Positions 8,236 to 18,779 of a stretch of 64,000 nt of DNA are shown piece by piece. This DNA is from Pseudomonas peli (GTDB lineage: Bacteria; Pseudomonadota; Gammaproteobacteria; Pseudomonadales; Pseudomonadaceae): contig NZ_FMTL01000001.1 of the NCBI RefSeq assembly GCF_900099645.1, positions 1,736,001-1,800,000 of the forward strand, in the 5' to 3' direction. Under the pieces are notes generated by a model. That model was not told where the DNA came from, ran no database searches, and saw nothing but the letters and a program-made list of their open reading frames with translations. Position numbers and translations under genes: made by a program. Positions within the stretch are counted from its first letter, which is position 1, and each line of letters starts with the position of its first letter.

Positions 8236-9678
8236 TTGAGCATTCCCTGCGACATGCTGGTGTTTGGCGGCACCGGCGACCTGGCCCTGCATAAACTGCT
8301 GCCAGCGCTCTATCACCTGCATCGCGCCGGTCGCCTGCATGGCGACACGCGTATTCTGGCCCTGGCGCGCAGCGCGCTCAGCCGCTCAGCGTTTCAGGCC
8401 CTGGCCGAGCGCCATTGCCGCGCTCAAGTAGCGCGCAACGACTTCGACAACGACACCTGGGCCAGCTTCGCCGCACGGCTTGATTACTTTGCCATGGATG
8501 CCAGCCAGAGCGCCGATTTCGGCCGCCTGGGCAAACGCCTGGGGAACGATCCAGAGCGGGTGCGCATTTACTACCTGGCCACCGCGCCGGATTTGTTTGA
8601 AGACATCGCCTCGCACCTGAAAATCGCCAGCCTGGCTGGGCCCAAGGCGCGCATCGTGCTGGAAAAGCCGATTGGCCATTCGCTGGAGTCAGCTAAGGCC
8701 ATCAACGCGGCCATTGGCGCCGTGTTCGATGAGTCGCGGGTGTTCCGCATCGACCACTACCTGGGCAAAGAGACGGTGCAGAACCTGATGGCACTGCGCT
8801 TTGCCAACGCCCTGTTCGAGCCGATCTGGCGCGCCGGGCATATTGATCACGTGCAGATCAGCGTGTGCGAAACCCTCGGCGTGGAAAATCGCGGCGCTTA
8901 CTACGAAAAAGCCGGCGCCATGCGCGACATGATCCAGAACCACCTGCTGCAGCTGCTGTGCCTGGTGGCCATGGAAGCGCCGGTGCGTTTCGACGCCGAG
9001 GCGGTGCGTAACGAGAAGGTGAAAATCCTCGAAGCCCTGAAACCCATCACCGGCCTCGACGTGCAGGATAAAACCGTGCGCGGCCAGTACACCGCCGGCA
9101 AGATCGGCGGCCAGGAAGTGCCCGCCTACTACTTCGAAAAGAATGTCGACAACGACAGCGACACCGAAACCTTTGTCGCCGTGCAGGCCGAAATCGACAA
9201 CTGGCGCTGGGCCGGCGTGCCGTTCTACCTGCGCACGGGCAAACGTTTGGCGCGTAAAACCTCGGAAATACTCATCCAGTTCAAGCCAGTACCACATCAA
9301 CTGTTCGGCGGCGGCGAAGCCAACCGCCTGTTGATTCGCCTGCAACCGGAAGAACGCATCAGCCTGCAACTGATGGGCAAGAGCCCCGGTAAGGGCATGC
9401 ACCTGCAGCCGGTTGAACTTGACCTCAACCTGGCGGATGCCTTCCATAAACAGCGCCGCTGGGATGCCTACGAGCGCCTGTTGCTCGACGTCATCGAAGG
9501 CGACTCAACGCTGTTTATGCGCCGCGACGAAGTGGAAGCCGCCTGGAGCTGGGTCGACCCGATCATCAAAGGCTGGCACCAGCACTACCAGAGCCCACGC
9601 CCCTACCCGGCCGGCAGCGACGGCCCGGAACAGGCCGGCAACCTGCTCGAGCGTCACGAACGGCAGTGGATGGAATAG
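8236..9678 (+). CDS. zwf: Glucose-6-phosphate 1-dehydrogenase
   Basis: A 480-residue NAD(P)-dependent enzyme oxidising glucose-6-phosphate to 6-phosphogluconolactone, the entry to the Entner-Doudoroff and pentose phosphate routes. It shows the Rossmann motif GGTGDLA (11-17), EKPIG (143-147) and the active-site signature RIDHYLGKE (171-179). I chose the TTG at 8236, eight bases after GGAG, because it gives the family start MSIPCD and leaves the operator upstream. An ATG at 8191 would sit inside the palindrome and add an Ala-rich tail. There is no edd, pgl or eda gene nearby, so this may be a second zwf copy as in P. aeruginosa. Confidence 0.93.
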   Translation: MSIPCDMLVFGGTGDLALHKLLPALYHLHRAGRLHGDTRILALARSALSRSAFQALAERHCRAQVARNDFDNDTWASFAARLDYFAMDASQSADFGRLGKRLGNDPERVRIYYLATAPDLFEDIASHLKIASLAGPKARIVLEKPIGHSLESAKAINAAIGAVFDESRVFRIDHYLGKETVQNLMALRFANALFEPIWRAGHIDHVQISVCETLGVENRGAYYEKAGAMRDMIQNHLLQLLCLVAMEAPVRFDAEAVRNEKVKILEALKPITGLDVQDKTVRGQYTAGKIGGQEVPAYYFEKNVDNDSDTETFVAVQAEIDNWRWAGVPFYLRTGKRLARKTSEILIQFKPVPHQLFGGGEANRLLIRLQPEERISLQLMGKSPGKGMHLQPVELDLNLADAFHKQRRWDAYERLLLDVIEGDSTLFMRRDEVEAAWSWVDPIIKGWHQHYQSPRPYPAGSDGPEQAGNLLERHERQWME

Positions 9679-9686
9679 TCCAGTGG

Positions 9687-10361
9687 CTAGGCCAGTTGCT
9701 CTTCAAACACTTGCAGCACCGCCTCCGGCAGCTGCTGACGCAAGCCCTCGCCGCTGATCAACAGCAGCAGCGGCAGCAGTTTACGCAGGGTCGCTGGCTG
9801 CAACCCCGCGCACACATCGGCTTGCCGCGCCAAGGACAAACCGCCCAGTACCTGCGCTGCTACCGGCAGGTTGCGGTCCACCACCGCAGCCTCGGTGAGC
9901 TTGCACAGGTAGCCGGTAGAGAAGCTGCGCAGGCTCTCGCTGATCAGCGGCATATCGACGATGTGCCGAGCAATCTGCAGCACATGGTCAACATCGTTGA
10001 TGCCGTAAATCAGCACCTTGATCTGCTTTGCCGACAAGCACTCGGCATACAGCGCCGCCGTGGCAAACGCACCATCAGCGCAGAGCTGGCGCGCCACCTC
10101 AAGGTGCAGGCTATCGGGCAGGCTGAGGTAGGTGTCGAGGATCAGTCGCGGGTCCAAGTGGGTGGTCACCGCCGCCGCAAACTCAATGGGCATAACCATA
10201 ATCAGCTCACGCAACTGCCCCGGCGGCATATGCGGCGCCAGCAACGCGGCTTTCTCGGCTCCCAATTGCTGCACCAGCCCCAGTTTGACGCTTAACGGGG
10301 CCATGGCCTGGGACGCCAACAACAGACGCAGGCCGACACTCAGGCTCGCGGGTTTGCGCAT
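9687..10361 (-). CDS. Conserved hypothetical helical protein
   Basis: A 224-residue protein I do not recognise. It is predicted soluble and almost wholly alpha-helical, with Leu-rich amphipathic segments and regularly spaced helices (for example PPGQLRELIMVMPIEFAAAV about 50-69), recalling helical-repeat scaffolds such as the MgtE N-domain, without a clear match. The ATG at 10361 lies five bases after GAGGTG; a GTG at 10367 is the alternative. It converges on zwf with only 8 bp between the stop codons and stands alone on its strand. Confidence 0.75.
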   Translation of the reverse strand: MRKPASLSVGLRLLLASQAMAPLSVKLGLVQQLGAEKAALLAPHMPPGQLRELIMVMPIEFAAAVTTHLDPRLILDTYLSLPDSLHLEVARQLCADGAFATAALYAECLSAKQIKVLIYGINDVDHVLQIARHIVDMPLISESLRSFSTGYLCKLTEAAVVDRNLPVAAQVLGGLSLARQADVCAGLQPATLRKLLPLLLLISGEGLRQQLPEAVLQVFEEQLA

Positions 10362-10524
10362 ACGCACCTCGATTCAATCCGGACAGGCGTGCAGGATTAC
10401 TCGCGTGAGGCACAAAGGCAGCCATCTTTGATCCGGTTGCACAGCGGGCAGGCACGCTGTCGACCTATTCAGGTGGGAATAGAGGAAACACCGCGATGGC
10501 GCGGCCCGGAAACCGATCGGTGAA

Positions 10525-11781
10525 CTATGCGGCGCTGGCCGCCGGCCGTGCACTACGCCAGAAGTACAGCAGCACGATGGGCAACGCCAGCAGCCCCAGC
10601 ACACCGGCGCTGATAAACAACGTGGCAAAACCCAGCTGCTCGGCCAGCCAGCCACTGGTGGCGCCCACCAGCCCGGCCAACAGCAGTTGCACACTGGCCT
10701 GCAGGGTAAAGTCCGCGCCCTCATGCTCGGGCCGGCACTGGCGCATCATCACCGCGAACAGCGCCACCGTGGACATGCCATCGGCGGTCTGCTCGAACAA
10801 CGCCACCAGATAGACCAAGCCGGTGCTGCCGCCGGCATTTACCAGCACAGCCATGGCGGCGATCCCACAAGCCTGCAACAGGCCGAACAGCAGCAGCGCC
10901 CGTAACGCGCCGATGCGCGCATACAGCAGGCCGCCGAGAAACGCCCCGGCGATGCCGGCCAGGCTGCTGATCAGGGTCAGCTGGCCCAGCTCAGCATTGC
11001 TCCAGCCCTGATCCACCAGCATCGGCTTGATCATCGGCGAACCCAGCGCATCGCCCAGCTTGAAACTCAGCAGCACCGCCAGCCAGAACAGCATGCCGGG
11101 CTGCAGCAGCAAGCCACGGTAATGCCGCAGCAACAGCCCAGGCCCAGCCGGCTCCACCTGCGCCGATTGAAACGGCAGCTCGCGTCGCTCGTTATAACGC
11201 CAGATCGGCAGCGTCATCAGCACCAGCAGCAGCGCCACCAACGCCACACTCAGGTTCCAGCCCAGCGCATCCATCGCCAGCAGCAGACCACTGCCGCTGA
11301 CCAGCATGCCGACCTTGTAGCCACCCACCTGCAGGCTGTTGCCTAGCCCGCGCCAGCGCTCTGGCAGCAGGCGTACGGCCAGCCCATCAGTGGCAATGTC
11401 CTGAGTCGAGGCTGCCAGATTGACCAGCAGTAACAAGCCAATCAGCAAGAAAAAATGACTGTCGAACAGCCGCTCGGGACTCATCAGCGCCAGCGTCGCA
11501 ATCACCGTAATGACGCCAAGCTGCAACGGCAGAATCCAACCGCGGTGATGACCCAAGCGCGGCGAAGCCAGCCGATCCACCCACGGCGCCCAGAACACCT
11601 TGAGCAACCAGGGCAAGGCCAACAACTTGAGCAGGCCGATCAGCGCCAGGTCCACGCCATGCTGGCGCAGCAACACCGGCAGCGAATGCGCCAGTAACCC
11701 CGAGGGCAAGCCCTGGGCGCAATACAGCGAGGCCAGCAGGATCAGCGTGCTACGTGGTGGTGGAGAAAGCAGTCGACTCAT
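10525..11781 (-). CDS. MFS transporter, AmpG/FptX-like
   Basis: A 418-residue inner-membrane carrier with twelve predicted hydrophobic segments. The N-terminal LYCAQGLPSGLLAHSLPVLL and the following WAPWVDR resemble the PAT/AmpG and RhtX/FptX single-protein importers, which carry muropeptides, acetyl-CoA or ferric siderophores across the inner membrane. No TonB receptor or siderophore gene is close and no beta-lactamase regulator is present, so the substrate stays open. It is a lone gene, 163 bp from the stop of the helical protein. The start at 11781 has only a weak ribosome-binding site. Confidence 0.85.
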   Translation of the reverse strand: MSRLLSPPPRSTLILLASLYCAQGLPSGLLAHSLPVLLRQHGVDLALIGLLKLLALPWLLKVFWAPWVDRLASPRLGHHRGWILPLQLGVITVIATLALMSPERLFDSHFFLLIGLLLLVNLAASTQDIATDGLAVRLLPERWRGLGNSLQVGGYKVGMLVSGSGLLLAMDALGWNLSVALVALLLVLMTLPIWRYNERRELPFQSAQVEPAGPGLLLRHYRGLLLQPGMLFWLAVLLSFKLGDALGSPMIKPMLVDQGWSNAELGQLTLISSLAGIAGAFLGGLLYARIGALRALLLFGLLQACGIAAMAVLVNAGGSTGLVYLVALFEQTADGMSTVALFAVMMRQCRPEHEGADFTLQASVQLLLAGLVGATSGWLAEQLGFATLFISAGVLGLLALPIVLLYFWRSARPAASAA

Positions 11782-11947
11782 GGCGATAGAGGGGTTGTCC
11801 GGATAGTCATAGCGGAATACTTGGCGGGTGCGACAGGATCAACCTTTACCCTCTACAAGTCGTTTGATTAGAATGCTGGCCGACTGCCATGCTTAGTCGG
11901 GAATAGCCTGGTAAATGGATTTCTTATAATCATCAAGGAATAAAGGA

Positions 11948-12454
11948 ATGATGATCAAACGCTGTCTGGCACTCTCTATCGCCGCGGTACTGGCTGGCTG
12001 CCAAGCTACTGGTGAACAGTACCAAGCCGATGTCTTCGACGCGAGCCAGGTCAATACTCAACAAGAAGCTAAAACCGTCAAGATCCTTACGGTTTCGCCC
12101 ACCAAAATCAAAGTCAGCAACGAGAAAAACCAAAAAGCCGCGATGATGGTGGGTGGTTTGCTGGGCGCTGTTGGCGGCGCGGCACTGGGTGCGCAGAATC
12201 ACCGTGATACCGCGATTGTTGGCGGTGTGGCCGGTGGCGCTGCGGGGGCGATGGCCGGCTCGCTGGTTAATGACACCACGCTGGTGCCTGGAGTGCTGAT
12301 CGGTTACACCGAAAACGGCAAGATCTTCACCTCCGCACAAGTAGGCCGCCCTTGTGAATTCAAGATCGGTGAAATCTCCCTGATGGTCATGATGCTGTCC
12401 AACGAGACGCGCATCCAGCCTAATGCCGCCTGTCCAGAACCAACCAAAGGCTGA
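11948..12454 (+). CDS. Glycine-zipper outer-membrane-type lipoprotein
   Basis: A 168-residue lipoprotein. The signal peptide ends in the lipobox LAGC (Cys at 18), followed by a polar stretch and then a Gly-rich pair of hydrophobic segments (GGLLGAVGGAALGA about 70-83 and GGVAGGAAGAMAGS about 94-107). This is the glycine-zipper pattern of the SlyB/Pcp group. Residue 2 after the Cys is Gln, not Asp, so outer-membrane sorting by Lol is expected. The ribosome site AAGGAATAAAGGA precedes the start. It heads a three-gene envelope cluster, with the next gene 5 bp away. Confidence 0.82.
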   Translation: MMIKRCLALSIAAVLAGCQATGEQYQADVFDASQVNTQQEAKTVKILTVSPTKIKVSNEKNQKAAMMVGGLLGAVGGAALGAQNHRDTAIVGGVAGGAAGAMAGSLVNDTTLVPGVLIGYTENGKIFTSAQVGRPCEFKIGEISLMVMMLSNETRIQPNAACPEPTKG

Positions 12455-12459
12455 GGGGC

Positions 12460-12996
12460 ATGCAGATGAAGCATATCGTTCTGGGCTCAGCCCTGGCGTT
12501 GCTGGCGCTGCCAGCCCTGGCCAATCAGTTCGACCAGCTGTACCAAATCGAACAGGAAACCAAGCAGGCGCAGGCCAATGCTGAAGCGGAGCGCATCCGC
12601 CAGGCCGCCGCCGAGCAAGCACGTGCAGAGGCACGCGACGAAGCCAATCGCCGCCAGCGCGCTGCCGCCCAGCAAGCAGCCGCACAAAAGGCCGCAGCGC
12701 AACGCCAGGTTCAGGAAACGGAAAACAAGCGTATTCGCACCCGCGAAGAAAGCTTTGAAGACGAACTGCGTGCCATGGAACTGGAAGAGCGCAAGCTAGA
12801 ACTGCAGGCTAAACGCGCACGCGCGGCACGGGCCAATGACTATATCGATGCTGAGCTGCGCGAGAGCGCAGCCAGAACCGATGTCATCCAGTCGGATGCG
12901 GATGCCTCACGCAACGTGACCTCGGGCACCAAGGCCTTGCTGGAAGACACGGGTAAAGCCGAAGTCAATCGCTCCAACCGCCTGTTCGGCGAATAG
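12460..12996 (+). CDS. Periplasmic coiled-coil protein (DUF5384-like)
   Basis: A 178-residue exported protein. A signal peptide (about 1-21, ending LPALA) precedes a long charged coiled coil rich in Ala, Gln, Arg and Glu (about 27-128), then a short polar tail. The overall form matches DUF5384; function unknown. It begins 5 bp after the glycine-zipper lipoprotein gene and is followed by a second lipoprotein gene, so the three probably act together at the envelope. The Ala/Gln/Arg run is low-complexity, so similarity searches would return many unrelated hits. Confidence 0.8.
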   Translation: MQMKHIVLGSALALLALPALANQFDQLYQIEQETKQAQANAEAERIRQAAAEQARAEARDEANRRQRAAAQQAAAQKAAAQRQVQETENKRIRTREESFEDELRAMELEERKLELQAKRARAARANDYIDAELRESAARTDVIQSDADASRNVTSGTKALLEDTGKAEVNRSNRLFGE

Positions 12997-13003
12997 CCAA
13001 ACA

Positions 13004-13031
13004 CCTGCCCACACTTAGCGCTGTGGGCAGG
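13004..13031 (+). terminator. Intercistronic hairpin
   Basis: CCTGCCCACA and TGTGGGCAGG form a perfect 10-bp stem with an eight-base loop between the coiled-coil gene and the downstream lipoprotein gene. There is no T-run, so it is more likely to modulate expression or stabilise the upstream message than to stop transcription fully. Confidence 0.5.
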
Positions 13032-13052
13032 CACTCATCAAGAGAGTTAATC

Positions 13053-13379
13053 ATGCTGCGTTTAGTAACGCTGGTAGTCGCCAGTTTGCTGCTGGCTGCC
13101 TGCAAAGAAGAAAAAGCCCCCGAGTTCCCGACTGTTGATCTGCATGGCCGCTTGGTAGTCGATCAGGAAATGACCGACAGTCGGCAAGCACAAGGTATTC
13201 AAGGTGAATACTTCAAACGTGTGCTGACCGTGAATGGTCAAGACATGGCGTTTGCCGACTTTATCAAGCAGTACTGTGCAGACAGCAACACCCGCAATGA
13301 AACCTGCCTAAAAGCCTTCCGCATCAAGAAAATCGACGACGTCAGCGGAGCCACCCGCTTTCTCCCCAACGGCCTCTGA
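13053..13379 (+). CDS. Small lipoprotein of unknown function
   Basis: A 108-residue lipoprotein. A signal peptide with the lipobox LLAAC (Cys at 16) precedes a polar domain with two further Cys (in QYCADS and ETCLKAF, about 81 and 92) that could form a disulfide. The ATG at 13053 follows AAGAGAG; a longer frame from 13023 has no signal peptide and is rejected. It is third in the cluster with the glycine-zipper lipoprotein and the coiled-coil protein. No family recognised. Confidence 0.75.
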   Translation: MLRLVTLVVASLLLAACKEEKAPEFPTVDLHGRLVVDQEMTDSRQAQGIQGEYFKRVLTVNGQDMAFADFIKQYCADSNTRNETCLKAFRIKKIDDVSGATRFLPNGL

Positions 13380-13388
13380 CCGCCAAGG

Positions 13389-13412
13389 GCGCCTGCTTGC
13401 AGGCGCACCTTT
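13389..13412. terminator. Terminator between convergent genes
   Basis: GCGCCT and AGGCGC close on a GCTTGC loop (13389-13406), with a short pyrimidine run after it on the plus strand. It lies between the plus-strand envelope cluster and the convergent GGDEF-EAL gene. Confidence 0.6.
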
Positions 13413-13437
13413 CTGTTCCCTCTACCCCATCTAATTG

Positions 13438-16320
13438 CTAGAGCTTCTCGACCTGCTCGCGCAGCAGCTGGGCGAACTGCTCGACCGGCACAGGCTTGCT
13501 GATCAGGTAACCCTGGATCTCATCGCAGCGCTGGCTCTTGAGGAAATCCATCTGCGCCTGGGTTTCCACGCCCTCGGCGACCACCTTGAGCTCCAGGCTG
13601 TGGGCCATGGCGATGATCGCGCGGGTAATAGCGGCGTCTTCGCTGCCGGGGGTCAGATCGCGGATAAAGGTCTGGTCGATCTTCACGTAATCCACCGGGA
13701 AACGCTTGAGGTAGCTGAGCGAGGAATAGCCGGTGCCGAAGTCGTCTATAGCCAGTTTGACCCCCAGCTCGCGCAATTGCTGGAAGGTGCTGATCACGCT
13801 CTCAACGTTGTCCAGCAACTGGCTTTCGGTCAACTCCAGCTCAAGGTACTGCGCCTCAAGGCCGGTTTCATCGAGCACCTGGCGCACCAGGCTGAGCAGG
13901 TTGCCCTGGCGCAGCTGATGCACCGAGAGGTTTACCGACACGCGAATATGCGCCAAGCCCTGCAGTTGCCAGGTACGCGCCTGCAGGCAGGCCTGGCGCA
14001 GGACGAACTCACCAATCGCGCCGATCAGCCCGGTTTCTTCGGCCAGCCCGATAAAGTCGCTCGGCGGCACCAGGCCCAGCTCCGGATGCCGCCAGCGCAC
14101 CAGCGCCTCGGCCGCATTGAGGCTGTCGGACGCCAGGCACAGCTTGGGCTGGTAGAACACTTCCAACTGGCCTTCGTCGATGCCTTTGCGCAGCTGGTTT
14201 TCCAGTTGCAGGCGCTCCAGGGTGCAGGCCTGCAGGTTATCGGTGAAGAACTGGAAGGTGTTGCCACCTAGGTGCTTGGCGTGCTGCATGGCCATATTGG
14301 CCTGGCTGACCAGAGCGGAAATCTCCCGCGCGTTATCCGGCAGCAAGCTGATGCCCAGGGAGGCGCTGACCACCAGTTCATGTCCGCCCACGGTCATCGG
14401 CACGCGCAGCTTGCTCAGTAGGCGGCTGGCCAACCGTGCCAGGCTGGAGAGGCTGCCGTAGGCGTCGATGAGGATGGCGAATTCGTCACCAGACAGACGC
14501 GCCAGGGTATCGGCCTCGGGCACGGCCTGGGTCAGGCGCCGGCTGACCTGGCGCAGCAGCTGGTCGGCGACTTCATGGCCGAGGCTGTCGTTGAGCAATT
14601 TGAAACGGTCCAGGTCGACGTGCAGCAAGGCAATGCTGCGCCCGCTCTGTCGCGCACGCTGGCTGGCGTCGTGCAGGCGCTCCTTGAACAGGCTGCGGTT
14701 GGCCAGGCCGGTCAGTTCGTCGTAGTGCGACAGGTAGCGCAGCCTCTCTTCGGCTTCCCGACGCGACGACAGGTCGGCGAAGAAGCCGACGATATGGCTG
14801 ACACTGCCCCGCGCATCGCGCACTACATTGAGTTGCAGCCATTGCGGATACAGCTCGCCGTTCTTACGCGTTTCGATCAGCTCACCGCACCAGGTACCGC
14901 TGTTTTCCAGCTCCAGGCGGATCATCTGATACTGCCGACGGCTGTCGCTGCTGCTGATCAGGCTGATTACGCTTTTGCCGACCACTTCGTCCTGGCGATA
15001 ACCGGTCACGTCGCTGAAGGCCTGGTTGACCGACAGCAGGCGGTAGTCCGGGTCGAGAATCACGATGCCTTCGCTGGCGGCCTCGAACACTGTGGCGGCC
15101 AGCTGTTGCTGCTGCTCCTGCACCTTGCGCGCACTGATATCGCGACGGGTGCCGAGCATGCGCAGCACGCGGCCTTCGGCGTCGCGCTCGACGGCGCGGC
15201 CACGGTCTTCGATCCACACCCAATGACCGGCGGCGTGCTTGATGCGGTATTCCACCTGATAGTCGTCACTGCGTCCTTTCATATGCTCGACCAGTGCACG
15301 ACGCAGCACTGGCAGGTCATCCGGGTGCAGGCGCGGCTTGAGGTCGCGCAGCATCACCTGCACTTCATGGGGCTCCAGGCCGAAAATTTCCTTGAGGCGC
15401 GAGTGGTGTACCTCATCGCTCTGCAGGTCCCAGTCCCACAGGCCCAGCTCACTGGCCTCAATCGCCAGGGTCAGGCGCGCGCGGCTCTTGCTCAGGGCGT
15501 AGGTGGTTTCATCCAGTTCAAGCGTGCGTTCAGCCACGCGCATTTCCAGCTCATCATGGGCCAGGCGTAACTCGTGCTCGGCACGCCGACGCTGTTCCAC
15601 TTCATGGGCAAGCTCACCATTGAGGCCTTCAGCCTGCTGCTTGGCGTGCTCCAGGTTGCTGATCAGTGCCTGATTGTGAAACCGCTGCAGCAAGCTGCGC
15701 TGCACCAGCCGATTGACCTGCCAGGCCACCACCAGCAGGGCCAGCAGCAGAATACTGCCGAGCACACCCCAGCCCTGTTGCAACGGATGCTCGCTGAGCA
15801 GCAGATAGCCCACCGAAGGCAGCAGGCAGGGCAAGGCAAAACTGAGGAAGGCGGTAAAACTGATGGCATAGGCCACGCTGGCCGAAAGAATCGCCGCGGC
15901 AATCAGGCCGTACACCAGGGCTTGCAGGTAAAACACATCCGCCGGCACCAGGGCGATAGCCGCAAACGCCAACGTCAGTCCCGAAGCGCCCGCGCCAAAC
16001 AGGAACAACAGACGCCAGGAGCGTTCAGCCTGACGGCTGGGCAATGCAGTATTGAAGGCCCGGACCTGCACCAAACGCAGCACGGCGAGGATCACCAGCC
16101 AGACTGCCCAGCTGACCAGCAGCACCGGTGGCAGCGCGCCCCATAACAGGAAGGCACACACCACGCCGCTGAGCAGCATGAACAAGGTTGGCACCTGCGA
16201 GCCCTGATAGAGCATGCGGGTGCGTTCGGCGGCGATATCTGTCGCGAACAACTGAGCCACTTCCCGCCCGGAAGTCGGCTTGAGGCTATTGGCGGCAGCA
16301 AATGAAGTCGATGCGGTCAT
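13438..16320 (-). CDS. Membrane PAS-GGDEF-EAL cyclic-di-GMP protein
   Basis: A 960-residue inner-membrane signalling protein. It has about six membrane segments (about 40-205), a coiled coil (about 215-275), two PAS domains (about 280-400 and 405-525), a GGDEF domain (about 535-690) and an EAL domain (about 705-950). The EAL domain keeps EALVRW, the NLS segment, [14 protein letters not shown] and VAEGVE, so phosphodiesterase activity is likely. The GGDEF signature reads SGDEF, a substitution seen in both active and regulatory domains. The position beside uvrD matches PA5442/PA5443 of P. aeruginosa. It converges on the envelope cluster. Confidence 0.92.
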   Translation of the reverse strand: MTASTSFAAANSLKPTSGREVAQLFATDIAAERTRMLYQGSQVPTLFMLLSGVVCAFLLWGALPPVLLVSWAVWLVILAVLRLVQVRAFNTALPSRQAERSWRLLFLFGAGASGLTLAFAAIALVPADVFYLQALVYGLIAAAILSASVAYAISFTAFLSFALPCLLPSVGYLLLSEHPLQQGWGVLGSILLLALLVVAWQVNRLVQRSLLQRFHNQALISNLEHAKQQAEGLNGELAHEVEQRRRAEHELRLAHDELEMRVAERTLELDETTYALSKSRARLTLAIEASELGLWDWDLQSDEVHHSRLKEIFGLEPHEVQVMLRDLKPRLHPDDLPVLRRALVEHMKGRSDDYQVEYRIKHAAGHWVWIEDRGRAVERDAEGRVLRMLGTRRDISARKVQEQQQQLAATVFEAASEGIVILDPDYRLLSVNQAFSDVTGYRQDEVVGKSVISLISSSDSRRQYQMIRLELENSGTWCGELIETRKNGELYPQWLQLNVVRDARGSVSHIVGFFADLSSRREAEERLRYLSHYDELTGLANRSLFKERLHDASQRARQSGRSIALLHVDLDRFKLLNDSLGHEVADQLLRQVSRRLTQAVPEADTLARLSGDEFAILIDAYGSLSSLARLASRLLSKLRVPMTVGGHELVVSASLGISLLPDNAREISALVSQANMAMQHAKHLGGNTFQFFTDNLQACTLERLQLENQLRKGIDEGQLEVFYQPKLCLASDSLNAAEALVRWRHPELGLVPPSDFIGLAEETGLIGAIGEFVLRQACLQARTWQLQGLAHIRVSVNLSVHQLRQGNLLSLVRQVLDETGLEAQYLELELTESQLLDNVESVISTFQQLRELGVKLAIDDFGTGYSSLSYLKRFPVDYVKIDQTFIRDLTPGSEDAAITRAIIAMAHSLELKVVAEGVETQAQMDFLKSQRCDEIQGYLISKPVPVEQFAQLLREQVEKL

Positions 16321-16542
16321 AGGCGATTTTCTTATAGTGGTTGCCTAAACGTCGGCGCAGCATACGCGAGCTAGACGCTTCGCCCAAGCCGGATGTGCGC
16401 CAATTCACAGTACAAATACCCAACTTTCGATGGTCACAGCCATAGCCCATCTACGCTCGTTGAGCTGACTCACCAGTCGTCCAATAAAACCGCTACAACA
16501 GCCTGGTTTGCCCTGCCTGACGCAGCCCCCTAGAATGCCGCG

Positions 16543-18747
16543 ATGCAAAATGACCCCGAACTCCTGATTGCCTCTCTTAATGATGCCCAACGCCAGGCTG
16601 TTGCCGCGCGTGTGGGCCGCCAACTGGTGCTGGCCGGTGCTGGCTCCGGTAAAACCCGCGTGCTGGTGCATCGCATCGCCTGGTTGATCCAGATCGAGAA
16701 TGCCTCGCCGCACAGCATTCTGTCGGTCACCTTTACCAACAAGGCTGCCGCCGAAATGCGTCATCGCATTGAGCACATGCTCGGTGTCAGCCCGGCGGGC
16801 ATGTGGGTCGGCACCTTCCACGGCCTGGCCCACCGCCTGCTGCGCGCGCACTGGCAGGAAGCCGGCCTAGCGGAAAACTTCCAGATTCTCGATTCCGACG
16901 ACCAGCAGCGCATCGTTAAGCGGGTGATCCGCGACCTCGGCCTGGATGAACAGCGCTGGCCGCCTAAACAGGCGCAGTGGTTTATCAACGGGCAGAAGGA
17001 CGAAGGCCTGCGGCCAAAGAACATCCAGCCCGGCGGCGACCTGTTTCTCGCCACCATGCTGAAGATCTACGAAGGCTACGAAGCGGCCTGCGCGCGCGCC
17101 GGGGTCATCGACTTCTCCGAGCTGCTGCTACGCGCCCTCGACTTGTGGCGGGATAAGCCGGGCTTGTTGGAGCATTACCAGCGGCGCTTCCGGCATATCC
17201 TGGTGGACGAATTCCAGGACACCAACGCCGTCCAGTACGCCTGGCTGCGCCTGCTCGCCAAGGGCGGCGACAGCATGATGGTGGTGGGCGACGATGACCA
17301 GTCGATCTATGGCTGGCGCGGCGCGAAGATCGAAAACATCCAGCAGTTCTCTGATGACTTCAGCGACGCCGAAGTGATCCGCCTGGAGCAGAACTACCGC
17401 TCCACCGCCGGCATCCTCAAGGCCGCCAACGCCCTGATCGCCAATAACCAGGGCCGCCTGGGCAAGGAACTGTGGACCGAAGACGGCGATGGCGAGCCGA
17501 TCAACCTGTATTCCGCGTTCAACGAACACGATGAAGCCCGCTATGTGGTGGAATCGATTGAGGATGCCCTGCGCAAGGACGGCCTCAAGCGCAGCGAAAT
17601 CGCCATTCTCTACCGCTCCAACGCCCAGTCACGGGTGCTTGAAGAAGCGCTGCTGCGCGAGAAAATTCCCTACCGCATCTATGGTGGCCAGCGCTTCTTC
17701 GAACGCGCGGAAATCAAGAACGCCATGGCCTACCTGCGCCTGCTCGACGGCCGCGGCAACGATGCGGCGCTGGAGCGGGTGATCAACGTGCCGGCCCGCG
17801 GTATCGGCGAGAAGAGCGTCGAGACCATCCGCGAATACGCCCGCGCCCATGATGTGTCGATGTGGGAAGCCATCCGCCTGATGGTAGCCGCCAAAGCCCT
17901 ACCGGCCCGTGCGTCGGGTGCCCTGGCCGGGTTTATCGAACTGGTCGAAAACCTCGCCGCCAAAGTGTTGAGCATGCCGCTGCACCTGATGACCCAGACC
18001 GTCATTGAGCAGAGCGGACTGATTGCCTACCACAAGGCCGAAAAAGGCGAAAAAGCCCAGGCACGCATCGAGAACTTGGAAGAACTGGTGAGTGCCGCGC
18101 GCACTTTCGACAACACCGAGGATGACGAGCTGACGCCGCTGCAGGCGTTCCTCAGCCACGCCTCGCTGGAAGCCGGCGACACCCAGGCGGCAGAAAACGA
18201 AGACAGCGTGCAGCTGATGACCCTGCACAGCGCCAAAGGTCTGGAATTCCCCCAGGTGTTTCTGGTGGGCATGGAAGAAGGCCTGTTCCCACATAAGATG
18301 AGCCTGGAAGAGCCCGGCCGCCTGGAAGAAGAGCGTCGTCTGGCCTATGTCGGCATCACCCGCGCCATGAGCAAGCTGGTGATTACCTACGCCGAAACGC
18401 GCCGTCTGTACGGCAGTGAGACCTACAACAAGGTGTCGCGCTTCGTCCGCGAGATTCCGCCGCAGCTGATTCAGGAAGTGCGCCTGTCCAACAGCGTCAG
18501 CCGGCCGTTCGGCGCGGTCAGCCGCAATGTGGGCAGCAACAGCATGAACGGCGACAGCATGTTCGCCGGCAGCGCGGTGCCGGACACCGGCTTCAACCTC
18601 GGCCAGCGCGTGCAGCACTCACTGTTTGGTGAAGGCACCATCCTCAACTTCGAAGGCTCCGGCGCGCAGGCGCGGGTGCAGGTGAATTTCGAGAGCGAAG
18701 GCAGCAAGTGGCTGATGCTCAGCTACGCCAAGCTGCAGGCGCTGTAA
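16543..18747 (+). CDS. uvrD: DNA helicase II
   Basis: A 734-residue superfamily 1A 3'-5' helicase acting in nucleotide excision and mismatch repair. It has the Q motif LNDAQRQAV (about 11-19), Walker A GAGSGKTR (about 31-38), DEFQDTN, GDDDQSIYGWRGA, QNYRSTAGIL, TLHSAKGLEFPQVF and VGITRAM. A C-terminal Tudor-like segment (GQRVQHSLFGEGTIL onward, about 687-734) completes the family architecture. Length is normal for pseudomonad UvrD. It begins 222 bp from the divergent GGDEF-EAL gene. Confidence 0.97.
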   Translation: MQNDPELLIASLNDAQRQAVAARVGRQLVLAGAGSGKTRVLVHRIAWLIQIENASPHSILSVTFTNKAAAEMRHRIEHMLGVSPAGMWVGTFHGLAHRLLRAHWQEAGLAENFQILDSDDQQRIVKRVIRDLGLDEQRWPPKQAQWFINGQKDEGLRPKNIQPGGDLFLATMLKIYEGYEAACARAGVIDFSELLLRALDLWRDKPGLLEHYQRRFRHILVDEFQDTNAVQYAWLRLLAKGGDSMMVVGDDDQSIYGWRGAKIENIQQFSDDFSDAEVIRLEQNYRSTAGILKAANALIANNQGRLGKELWTEDGDGEPINLYSAFNEHDEARYVVESIEDALRKDGLKRSEIAILYRSNAQSRVLEEALLREKIPYRIYGGQRFFERAEIKNAMAYLRLLDGRGNDAALERVINVPARGIGEKSVETIREYARAHDVSMWEAIRLMVAAKALPARASGALAGFIELVENLAAKVLSMPLHLMTQTVIEQSGLIAYHKAEKGEKAQARIENLEELVSAARTFDNTEDDELTPLQAFLSHASLEAGDTQAAENEDSVQLMTLHSAKGLEFPQVFLVGMEEGLFPHKMSLEEPGRLEEERRLAYVGITRAMSKLVITYAETRRLYGSETYNKVSRFVREIPPQLIQEVRLSNSVSRPFGAVSRNVGSNSMNGDSMFAGSAVPDTGFNLGQRVQHSLFGEGTILNFEGSGAQARVQVNFESEGSKWLMLSYAKLQAL

Positions 18748-18779
18748 TCGACAGTCTATTCAAACAACAAGGAGCCCCC

